Origin: an uncultured Bacteroidales bacterium
GTDB lineage: Bacteria > Bacteroidota > Bacteroidia > Bacteroidales > UBA4417
Direction: 5' to 3'
DNA length: 7,383 nt
NCBI GenBank assembly: GCA_937965665.1
Contig: CALCJE010000339.1
Span: 1 to 7,383 of the forward strand
Below are positions 1 to 6,593 of the stretch, piece after piece. Position 1 is the stretch's first letter, and every line of letters starts with the position of its first letter. The position numbers were made by a program, and so were the translations under genes. Below the pieces are notes generated by a model. It saw only the letters and a program-made list of their open reading frames with translations. It had not been told where the DNA came from and searched no databases.

Positions 1-1818
1 AGGGGCAAAGCCCAGGCTGATGCACTGCGGAAAAACCGTACGCTCACCAGGGCCCGTAAAATGGTAGGGAAACAGGAAATTATGGTTTTTGCTACAGAAC
101 TTAGAAAATCCGATATCGTATTATGTGAGGCCGGCGATGTTATTCCTTCGGACGGCGAGGTGATTGAAGGCGTAGCGAGTGTCGACGAATCGGCTATCAC
201 GGGCGAATCGGCCCCGGTAATCAGGGAAAGTGGTGGCGACCGCTCAGCGGTAACCGGCGGAACAAAAGTAATCAGCGATCGTATTCTGATACGAATTTCG
301 GCCGACAAGGGTGATACATTTATGGATAAAATGATTGCTTTGGTCGAAGGAGCTAAACGACAGAAAACCCCCAACGAAATTGCCTTATCCATCTTACTTT
401 CTGGTTTGTCGATTATTTTTCTGCTGGCGGTAGTTTCGCTGCCGGCATTTTTTGGTTATGCACTTTCGGCTTCCGGTTTGCCCGATTCGAAAAACTTAAC
501 CATACCGGTGCTTATAGCATTACTGGTTTGTCTCATCCCTACTACCATCGGAGGTTTACTGAGTGCTATTGGCATAAGCGGCATGGACAGGCTTATACAG
601 CGGAATGTAATTGCTACCAGTGGTCGGGCTATTGAAGCAGCCGGTGATGTGGATGTGCTTTTGCTTGATAAAACCGGAACAATAACCCTGGGCAACCGCA
701 TGGCCACGGATTTTATTCCTGCTGAAAATGTAAGCATTGAAAAGCTTGCTGATGCCGCACAGCTTTCATCGCTTTCTGATGAAACGCCAGAGGGCCGTTC
801 CATTGTGGTGCTGGCAAAGGAAAAATTCAATATCCGCGGGCGTGATGTTAACTCACTGCAAGCCACTTTTATTCCATTTACCGCACAATCGCGAATGAGT
901 GGGGTTGATTTAAAAACAGGAAACGGGCAGGTACACCAGGTTCGTAAAGGCTCATCGGAAGCAATACGCGCATTTGTTCTGAATAACAATGGATTTTATC
1001 CCCAAAAAATACAGGATATTGTTTCGGAACTGGCAAAACAGGGCGCCACCCCGCTAGTTGTAGCCCAGGATAACAAGGTGCTGGGTGTTATTCATCTAAA
1101 GGATATTGTTAAAGGAGGTATAAAACAGCGATTTGCTGAACTGCGGAAAATGGGGATTAAAACCGTAATGATTACAGGCGATAATTCGCTAACCGCGGCA
1201 GCTATTGCGGCCGAAGCCGGTGTTGACGACTTTATGGCTGAGGCAAAACCCGAGGATAAACTGAACCGTATCCGCGAAGAACAAACCAACGGTCACCTGG
1301 TAGGTATGATAGGCGATGGTACCAACGATGCACCTGCACTGGCACAGGCCGATATTGGTATCGCCATGAATTCGGGCACGCAGGCTGCCCGTGAAGCAGG
1401 CAATATGATAGACCTGGATAGCAACCCGACCAAGCTGATTGAAGTGGTAGAAGTTGGGAAACAATTACTGATGACTCGTGGTGCGCTTACAACCTTTAGT
1501 ATTGCCAACGATGTAGCCAAGTATTTTGCAATAATTCCGGCAATTGCGCTTTCGCTTTATGCAGGTCATTCCGGTATCGGACCACTGTCAGCCATCAATG
1601 TGATGCACTTAGGCTCACCTCAGAGCGCAATACTGAGCGCCGTTATTTTTAACGCACTAATCATCATTCTGCTGGTACCCCTGGCATTGAGGGGCGTTCG
1701 GTACAGGCCTGTTTCGGCCAATACTGCCTTGTTGCAAAACCTGCTCATATTTGGGCTGGGCGGGCTTATTGCCCCGTTTGTCGGGATAAAAATAATTGAC
1801 ATTTTAATAAATCTCTGA
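1..1818 (+). CDS. kdpB: Potassium-transporting P-type ATPase subunit B, 5'-partial
   Basis: This is the catalytic, ATP-hydrolysing subunit of the KdpFABC inner-membrane potassium pump. The frame is open from base 1 and its first residues (RGKAQADALRK) match the internal KdpB segment, so the ATG at 61 is not the real start. There are 605 residues here against about 680 in the family, so roughly 80 N-terminal residues, including the first membrane helices, lie outside. Numbering from base 1, I see the actuator loop TGES (67-70), the membrane motif CLIPTTIGG (177-185), the phosphorylation loop DKTGT with Asp223 at bases 667-669, nucleotide-binding FTAQSRMSG and KGS (about 293-318), and the hinge motif GDGTNDAP (438-445). 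Hydrophobic C-terminal helices follow from about residue 485. All P-type ATPase signature residues in the visible part are intact. Its stop is one base before the next gene. kdpA is expected upstream but is not present here. Confidence 0.98.
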   Translation, partial: RGKAQADALRKNRTLTRARKMVGKQEIMVFATELRKSDIVLCEAGDVIPSDGEVIEGVASVDESAITGESAPVIRESGGDRSAVTGGTKVISDRILIRISADKGDTFMDKMIALVEGAKRQKTPNEIALSILLSGLSIIFLLAVVSLPAFFGYALSASGLPDSKNLTIPVLIALLVCLIPTTIGGLLSAIGISGMDRLIQRNVIATSGRAIEAAGDVDVLLLDKTGTITLGNRMATDFIPAENVSIEKLADAAQLSSLSDETPEGRSIVVLAKEKFNIRGRDVNSLQATFIPFTAQSRMSGVDLKTGNGQVHQVRKGSSEAIRAFVLNNNGFYPQKIQDIVSELAKQGATPLVVAQDNKVLGVIHLKDIVKGGIKQRFAELRKMGIKTVMITGDNSLTAAAIAAEAGVDDFMAEAKPEDKLNRIREEQTNGHLVGMIGDGTNDAPALAQADIGIAMNSGTQAAREAGNMIDLDSNPTKLIEVVEVGKQLLMTRGALTTFSIANDVAKYFAIIPAIALSLYAGHSGIGPLSAINVMHLGSPQSAILSAVIFNALIIILLVPLALRGVRYRPVSANTALLQNLLIFGLGGLIAPFVGIKIIDILINL

Positions 1819-1819
1819 C

Positions 1820-2023
1820 ATGGAAAAACTTGTAATTGAACTGCTGAATAACCTGATTCAACGAAAGCAAATTGAGATCAATAAAATCAGTGCTTTTGAC
1901 AAAATGAACGATCATCACCAGATCTTAATATCTTCGGGAAGAGTGATTGAACTTGATTTTTTAATACAACGGCTGAATGAACTGGTTCGTTACCACCATC
2001 CGATCAAAATCGCAAAAAAATGA
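1820..2023 (+). CDS. Unrecognised 67-aa protein encoded between kdpB and kdpC
   Basis: I do not recognise this protein. It starts one base after the kdpB stop, and its TGA overlaps the kdpC start as ATGA (2020-2023). That exact fit between two conserved operon genes argues that it is a real, co-translated gene. The product is polar and predicted mostly helical, with no membrane segment and no signal peptide. It is therefore not the usual KdpF, which is a single hydrophobic helix of about 30 residues. Two similar amphipathic stretches, VIELLNNLIQR (5-15) and VIELDFLIQR (42-51), suggest a helical hairpin or coiled-coil pair. Paired histidines occur at 32-33 and 59-60, and the tail is basic (IAKK). 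No Shine-Dalgarno sequence precedes the ATG, as for its neighbours. By position it may be an accessory or regulatory factor of the Kdp complex acting in the cytoplasm, but this is inference from location only. Confidence 0.8.
   Translation: MEKLVIELLNNLIQRKQIEINKISAFDKMNDHHQILISSGRVIELDFLIQRLNELVRYHHPIKIAKK
2014..2023 (+). other. A AAA AAA heptamer abutting TGA at the small-gene/kdpC junction
   Basis: Seven consecutive A bases (2014-2020) are phased as A|AAA|AAA in the frame of the small gene and are followed at once by its TGA (2021-2023). The last A is also the first base of the kdpC ATG. A -1 slip on the two Lys codons would make the next codon 2020-2022, the kdpC ATG, so reading would continue in the kdpC frame. 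A-rich sequence before a start codon is also ordinary initiation context in this type of genome. I see no strong stimulatory hairpin close downstream and no Shine-Dalgarno-like sequence upstream. Confidence 0.3.
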
Positions 2024-2592
2024 AAACCCTGTTAATTTCAATAAAAGCCTTCCTGTTTTTCACAGTCCTAACCGGTTTTGTTTACCCGCTGATGGTTACC
2101 GGTATTGCACAGTTTGCCTTCCCGGCAAAAGCAAACGGAAGCTTACTTATAAAGGACAACAAAATAATCGGGAGTGCGCTTATCGGGCAGCAATTCAATA
2201 CCAATAGGTATTTTACGCCCCGGCCTTCGGCTGTTTCGTATAATCCTTTACCTTCGGGAGGTTCAAACTTCGGGCTCACCAATGCAAAACTGAAACAACA
2301 GATCGACCAGCGTAAAGAGCAGTTTACCAGGTTCAACCAGCTGGACAGCAATGCCGTTATCCCGGCTGAAATGCTGTTTGCTTCTGCCAGCGGCCTCGAT
2401 CCGCATATTTCAAAACAGGCAGCCCTGCTACAGGTAAACCGCATTGTAAAAGCACGTAGGTTTAATACAGTTGAACAGCAACAACTTATTGCATGCATCA
2501 ACCGTTTAACCGAATCGCCGCAAATGCTTGTGCTGGGACAGGAAAGAGTTAATGTTTTATTGCTTAATTTAGAGCTGGATAAAATCAGATGA
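2020..2592 (+). CDS. kdpC: Potassium-transporting ATPase subunit C
   Basis: KdpC is the single-pass subunit that associates with KdpB and KdpA and supports high-affinity ATP-driven potassium uptake. The 190 residues equal the usual family length. An N-terminal hydrophobic helix (about residues 4-30) anchors it, and the rest is an extracytoplasmic domain. Family motifs are all present and in order: IGSALIGQQF (50-59), YFTPRPSA (64-71), SGGSN with GLTN (79-88), and ASASGLDPHIS (121-131), followed by a helical segment with the QVNRIVKAR signature. The ATG overlaps the preceding TGA by four bases, and the gene's own TGA overlaps the kdpD ATG by four bases, which indicates translational coupling on both sides. 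An alternative start further in would remove the membrane anchor, so the ATG at 2020 is preferred. Confidence 0.97.
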   Translation: MKTLLISIKAFLFFTVLTGFVYPLMVTGIAQFAFPAKANGSLLIKDNKIIGSALIGQQFNTNRYFTPRPSAVSYNPLPSGGSNFGLTNAKLKQQIDQRKEQFTRFNQLDSNAVIPAEMLFASASGLDPHISKQAALLQVNRIVKARRFNTVEQQQLIACINRLTESPQMLVLGQERVNVLLLNLELDKIR

Positions 2593-5276
2593 ACCATTTC
2601 GACAACAGCCGTCCAAATCCCGATGATCTGCTGGCTTCATTAATCAATGAAGAAGAGAAAGGAAAGCGGGGAAAACTGAAAATTTTTTTCGGCATGTGTG
2701 CGGGTGTGGGCAAAACTTACACCATGTTGCAGACTGCCCAGGCTGAGAAATCGAAAGGCAATGAAATCATTATCGGTTACATCGAAACACATAACCGGAA
2801 AGAAACGGCCGATCTGGTTGAAGGTTTCGAACTGATTCCGCGCAAGTCCTACACCTACAAATCTGCAGTTGTTCAGGAAATGGATCTGGATGCAATACTT
2901 GAACGCAGTCCTCAGATTGTGCTGGTGGATGAACTGGCACATACCAATGTTCCGGGATGCAGGCACACAAAAAGGTATCAGGATGTTCAGGAATTGCTCG
3001 AAAACGGGATTAATGTTTATACAACCTTAAATGTTCAGCATCTCGAAAGCCGATCCGAAACCGTAACCCAGATTACCGGTATCACAGTCAGGGAAACGTT
3101 ACCCGATGAAATTTTTGAAAGTGCCGATGAAGTTGAATTAATTGACCTCACCCCCGAAGAATTGTTGCAGCGCCTTGCTGAAGGAAAAGTGTATACGCCC
3201 GAAAATTCGAGAAGTGCCATTGAAAACTTTTTCAGGAGGGGAAACATTACAGCACTGCGTGAAATGGCTTTACGTATTGTTGCCGACAGGGTTGATAAGC
3301 AGTTGCACGATTATATGCAGCACAAGCGGATTCGCGGCCCCTGGAAATCAGGTCTGCACTTACTTGTGGCTATCGACTACCGGCAGCAATCGACCCGCTT
3401 GCTGCGCTGGGCTAAAAACCTGTCGTATTCCATGGGTGCCCAGATACAGGCTTTATACGTAGAAGCATCGCATAAACTGTCAGATAAAGAAAGAGAACAG
3501 CTCGATAAAAATATAAAACTTGCAAAACAGTTGGGGATACAATTCCGTATTACAACCAACGACAATATTGTTCGGGCTATAGTTGAATTTGCACAAAAAG
3601 AGAATGTAACGCACATCCTGGTAGCCAAGCCACGTGTACGTAACCTGTATTCCATGTTCAGGCTGGGCAATTTTGTTAACAGGCTTATCAGGTACTCAGG
3701 CAATATTGATGTGTATATTTTGGGAGCCGATAGCCACGCAAAGGATAATTTCGGAAAAAAAGTAGTACTGCCTTCATTTACATCAGGTTACAAGCAATAC
3801 TTTGCTGTAAGTTTCATGGTAGTCTTTTCCTCCTTTTTGTGTTACCTCATCAAAGATTTAATTGGATACCAGGCTGTTTCCTTTGCCTTGTTGTTTCTTG
3901 TATCTGTATTGGCTATATTTTTTGGTACAGGGCCAATACTTATGGCTGCCGTGCTGAGCGCCCTGATTTGGGACATATTTTTTATCCCGCCACAGTTTAC
4001 GCTGCACATCGAAAATCCTTTAGATGTGCTTATGCTCGCTATGTTTTTTATCATTGCCCTGCTTAACGGGATTTTGACTTCAAGGGTTCGCAGGCAAGAG
4101 TATAAAATCAGGATACGGGAAGAGAGGACAAATGCACTTTATCAGCTCACCAGGGATCTTTCTGCTATTTCCGGTATTGGAGAAGTTACAAAAGTGGCTA
4201 CCAATTACATTCAAAAATACTTTAAGCTCGACGCTCATATTTTTCTTAATAATGATCAGAGTTTGCTTCAACCATTGCCTATGGTAAACCTGGAAAGCAG
4301 TTTTACCGAAAATGATATGAGTATTGCCAACTGGGTATTTAAAAACTCCATTAAAGCTGGTAAAAATACGGATACGCTGCCATCGAGCGATTTTACATTC
4401 GTTCCTATGATGGGCAACAACAGTACCATTGGGGTAGTTGCATTTAAACAAATGGATATCTTTACCCATGGCGAGGAACTTTTTTGGGAAGCCTGCCTGT
4501 CGCAGATTACCGGAAAATTTGAACGGGAGATATTGCGCGATGCAGCGAAAAGAACCTACATTATAAGTGAATCGGAGAAATTATACAAAATCCTTTTTAA
4601 CTCCCTTTCGCACGAACTCCGCATCCCGGTTGCTACTATATTAGGCGCTTCGGATACATTAATAGCACAGGAATACCCCGAGGAAACCAGAAAAAAACTC
4701 TATTTTGAAATAAATACGGCTTCAATACGCCTCAACAGGCTGATTGAGAATCTGCTGAATATGTCGAGGCTCGAATCGGGCCTCATTACCCCGCGGCTTG
4801 ACTGGTGTGATATTCACGATCTGGCTAACCGGGTAGCAGATGCATTGCTTACCGAATTAAAGCCGTTTAAACTTTCAATCATCATCCCGTCGAACATGCC
4901 CATGGTAAATATTGATTTTGGCCTGATGGAGCAGGTTCTGCACAACCTGTTGCTGAATGCCACCCAACATTCGCCGGCAGGCAGCCGCATCAGGCTCAAG
5001 TTTTTTCACGATAACGGGTTTCTCACCATACAGGTTATGGACCGTGGTGAGGGATTTTCTGCTGACGATATCCACTCCGTGTTTAATAAATTTTACCGGG
5101 GTAAAGAAGCAAAAGCAGGCGGCACAGGCTTGGGATTATCGATTGTGAAAGGTTTTGTTGAAGCCCATAAAGGTACCGTAACTGTCGAAAATCGCCAAAA
5201 TGGGGGCGCATTGTTTACAATAAAAGTTCCGGTGGAAATATCTGATATAAATTCATTAAATAAAACACAGGTGTAA
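2589..5276 (+). CDS. kdpD: Osmosensitive potassium-channel sensor histidine kinase KdpD
   Basis: KdpD is the inner-membrane sensor that phosphorylates KdpE and so controls kdp expression in response to potassium and osmotic state. At 895 residues it is full length (about 894 in E. coli). In order I see the KdpD N-terminal domain with Walker A GMCAGVGKT (35-43) and Walker B VLVDELAHTN (111-120), a universal-stress-protein domain (about 255-378), four membrane helices (about 404-421, 429-445, 449-466, 478-497), an Arg-rich segment just after them (RVRRQ, 499-503), a GAF-like region (about 515-640), the H box SHELRIP with phospho-acceptor His675 (bases 4611-4613), and an ATPase domain with Asn790, DRGEGF (818-823) and GTGLGL (845-850). 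The H box has Ile679 at the H+4 position, where Thr or Asn is usual. The Usp domain has no obvious SxS motif of the kind tied to c-di-AMP binding in staphylococcal KdpD. The gene overlaps kdpC by four bases and abuts kdpE. Confidence 0.98.
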   Translation: MNHFDNSRPNPDDLLASLINEEEKGKRGKLKIFFGMCAGVGKTYTMLQTAQAEKSKGNEIIIGYIETHNRKETADLVEGFELIPRKSYTYKSAVVQEMDLDAILERSPQIVLVDELAHTNVPGCRHTKRYQDVQELLENGINVYTTLNVQHLESRSETVTQITGITVRETLPDEIFESADEVELIDLTPEELLQRLAEGKVYTPENSRSAIENFFRRGNITALREMALRIVADRVDKQLHDYMQHKRIRGPWKSGLHLLVAIDYRQQSTRLLRWAKNLSYSMGAQIQALYVEASHKLSDKEREQLDKNIKLAKQLGIQFRITTNDNIVRAIVEFAQKENVTHILVAKPRVRNLYSMFRLGNFVNRLIRYSGNIDVYILGADSHAKDNFGKKVVLPSFTSGYKQYFAVSFMVVFSSFLCYLIKDLIGYQAVSFALLFLVSVLAIFFGTGPILMAAVLSALIWDIFFIPPQFTLHIENPLDVLMLAMFFIIALLNGILTSRVRRQEYKIRIREERTNALYQLTRDLSAISGIGEVTKVATNYIQKYFKLDAHIFLNNDQSLLQPLPMVNLESSFTENDMSIANWVFKNSIKAGKNTDTLPSSDFTFVPMMGNNSTIGVVAFKQMDIFTHGEELFWEACLSQITGKFEREILRDAAKRTYIISESEKLYKILFNSLSHELRIPVATILGASDTLIAQEYPEETRKKLYFEINTASIRLNRLIENLLNMSRLESGLITPRLDWCDIHDLANRVADALLTELKPFKLSIIIPSNMPMVNIDFGLMEQVLHNLLLNATQHSPAGSRIRLKFFHDNGFLTIQVMDRGEGFSADDIHSVFNKFYRGKEAKAGGTGLGLSIVKGFVEAHKGTVTVENRQNGGALFTIKVPVEISDINSLNKTQV

Positions 5277-5960
5277 ATGACTATTCAAGATAACATCCTG
5301 ATTATTGACGATGAAATACAGATTCGCAGGTTGCTCGAAATTACACTTTCGGCCAACGGGTATAAAATTACAGAAGCCTCCACTGGCAAAGAAGGAATGG
5401 CCCTGGCAGCATCGCAGCAGCCTGCATTGGTCATTCTCGATTTAGGATTACCCGATATCGACGGTCTCGATGTATTGCACATGCTCCGCGAATGGTACCA
5501 AAAACCCATCATTATTCTTTCAGTCCGCAATTCAGAAGAAGATATTGTTAAAGCCCTCGATAACGGGGCAAATGATTATCTTACCAAGCCTTTCAGAACG
5601 GGCGAACTCCTGGCCCGCATACGCGTTGCTATACGCCAGAGCCAGGGTATTGCTGATAAGCCGGTTTTAGATTTTGGGACTTTGTCAATTGATATTGCAA
5701 ATCATACCGTTCGGAAGGATAATGAGTTAATTAAGCTTACTTCAACCGAATATTCACTTCTGGCCTTGCTTGCTAAAAATGAAGGGCGGGTACTCACACA
5801 CCAGTACATTCTTAAACAGGTTTGGGGAATGGGGTATATTGAGCAAACCCAATACCTTCGGGTGTTTATTGCGCAACTTCGAAAAAAAATTGAAGATGAC
5901 CCGGCAAAACCCAAATTACTAAATACTGAATCGGGGATAGGTTACCGGTTTGGGAACTGA
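5277..5960 (+). CDS. kdpE: KdpE response regulator, OmpR/PhoB family
   Basis: KdpE receives phosphate from KdpD and binds DNA to activate the kdp operon. The 227 residues comprise a receiver domain (about 5-122) and a winged-helix DNA-binding domain (about 130-226). Receiver landmarks are the acidic pair Asp11-Asp12, phospho-acceptor Asp55 in VILDLGLPD, Ser82 in IILSVRN and Lys104 in LTKPF. The C-terminal half carries the expected OmpR-type pattern, with LTSTEYSLLALLAKNEGRV, VWG and the YLRVFIAQLRKKIE recognition-helix region, and ends in the typical GIGYRF. The ATG begins immediately after the kdpD TAA, so the two are coupled and made from the same message. The close pairing with a full-length KdpD marks it as the cognate regulator. 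Its binding site is expected upstream of the operon, outside the window. Confidence 0.97.
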   Translation: MTIQDNILIIDDEIQIRRLLEITLSANGYKITEASTGKEGMALAASQQPALVILDLGLPDIDGLDVLHMLREWYQKPIIILSVRNSEEDIVKALDNGANDYLTKPFRTGELLARIRVAIRQSQGIADKPVLDFGTLSIDIANHTVRKDNELIKLTSTEYSLLALLAKNEGRVLTHQYILKQVWGMGYIEQTQYLRVFIAQLRKKIEDDPAKPKLLNTESGIGYRFGN

Positions 5961-5980
5961 TGCTCATTTTAAATACTAAA

Positions 5981-5996
5981 AACAGCATCTGCTGTT
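5981..5996 (-). terminator. Hairpin in the convergent gap, probable terminator for the minus-strand unit
   Basis: The 90-base gap between kdpE and the convergent Nudix gene contains a perfect 6-bp stem, AACAGC and GCTGTT, around a 4-base loop. Read on the minus strand, the stem runs directly into a U-rich stretch (TTTAGTATTT after the closing GTT), about 55 bases past the Nudix stop, as an intrinsic terminator should. Read on the plus strand, AATC follows instead of a T tract, so it would be a poor terminator for kdpE. The stem is short and only half G+C, so efficiency is uncertain. A 9-bp inverted repeat (accggtttg at 5944-5952, caaaccggt at 6038-6046) brackets the gap but is far apart and probably incidental. 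Nothing else is visible in the gap. Confidence 0.45.
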
Positions 5997-6050
5997 AATC
6001 AAAACCCTGGCTTGACCGTTTTTTAAATCACCAAAGGCAAACCGGTTCAA

Positions 6051-6581
6051 CTATAAGTTGGCGGCAATATAAGCAGAAATCTGCCTCACCGAGTCGAAGC
6101 TGATATCCTGCTGCCTCACCCTTGCAGTATCTAAAAATTCGTAACCGGTTACATCGTCATCCACTTTCAGGTCACTAAAAGAGTCGACAGTGCAGAGGTA
6201 TACAATATCCAGCGTCTGGTATTCGATTCCTGCAAACAGGTATTTATTGGTGAAAGTTCCAACGTATTCCAGTTTGCTGATTTCCAGGTTAAGTTCCTCT
6301 TTTATTTCTCTTTTTACTGCATGTTCAGCATTTTCGCCCATATCAATAAAACCTCCGGGCAGGTCAAGCATGCCTTTTGAAGGGTCGTGTTTGCGGATGG
6401 TAAACAGCACTTCCTTTTTATGATTCCGGATCACCGCAACCACAGCTGCATTCATATTTACGAAATACCTGAATCCACAGTCAGTGCACTTCAGTGATTT
6501 TACGCTATCAGAGGCAATGTTGCGGCTGCCACAGGCCGGGCAGAACTTAAAAACAACTAAGGGGCTGAATGGATTATGCAT
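6051..6581 (-). CDS. Nudix hydrolase with N-terminal zinc ribbon
   Basis: This is a Nudix-superfamily hydrolase, which would cleave a nucleoside diphosphate linked to another moiety; the substrate cannot be told from sequence. The 176 residues begin with a four-cysteine zinc ribbon (CPACG at 14-18 and CTDCG at 32-36), the arrangement seen in NUDC-like and related Nudix proteins. The Nudix box spans residues 77-99: Gly77, then Glu83, Arg91-Glu92 and Glu95-Glu96, all correctly spaced, in GGFIDMGE and REIKEELNL. The one departure from the consensus is Asn98 in place of the near-terminal Gly. The metal-binding glutamates are kept, so an active enzyme is expected. The ATG at 6581 is chosen because it includes the zinc ribbon. 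The upstream gene's TAA lies five codons before it in the same frame, leaving only 12 bases between the genes, so the two are probably co-transcribed. Sanitation of damaged nucleotides or coenzyme turnover are both possible roles. Confidence 0.92.
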   Translation of the reverse strand: MHNPFSPLVVFKFCPACGSRNIASDSVKSLKCTDCGFRYFVNMNAAVVAVIRNHKKEVLFTIRKHDPSKGMLDLPGGFIDMGENAEHAVKREIKEELNLEISKLEYVGTFTNKYLFAGIEYQTLDIVYLCTVDSFSDLKVDDDVTGYEFLDTARVRQQDISFDSVRQISAYIAANL

Positions 6582-6593
6582 GCCGTTGGATGA

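Noticed and set aside
61..63. ATG at base 61 as the start of kdpB
   Set aside because: The frame is open to base 1 and the residues before it match internal KdpB sequence, so this methionine is internal.
456..989. 177-codon minus-strand open frame inside kdpB
   Set aside because: It is a shadow of a highly conserved coding region, with low-complexity Ser/Ala-rich content and no recognisable motif.
1820..2023. Small gene as KdpF
   Set aside because: The product is polar and 67 residues long, whereas KdpF is a roughly 30-residue hydrophobic membrane helix and is usually encoded before kdpA.
2082..2597. 171-codon minus-strand open frame covering almost all of kdpC
   Set aside because: kdpC on the plus strand has full family motifs and operon spacing. 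The antisense frame has no recognisable features.
5944..6046. 9-bp inverted repeat accggtttg/caaaccggt flanking the convergent gap, as a possible mobile-element end or regulatory site
   Set aside because: The arms are about 85 bases apart, one arm lies in the kdpE coding sequence, the core is the self-complementary ACCGGT, and no target duplication or transposase is present.
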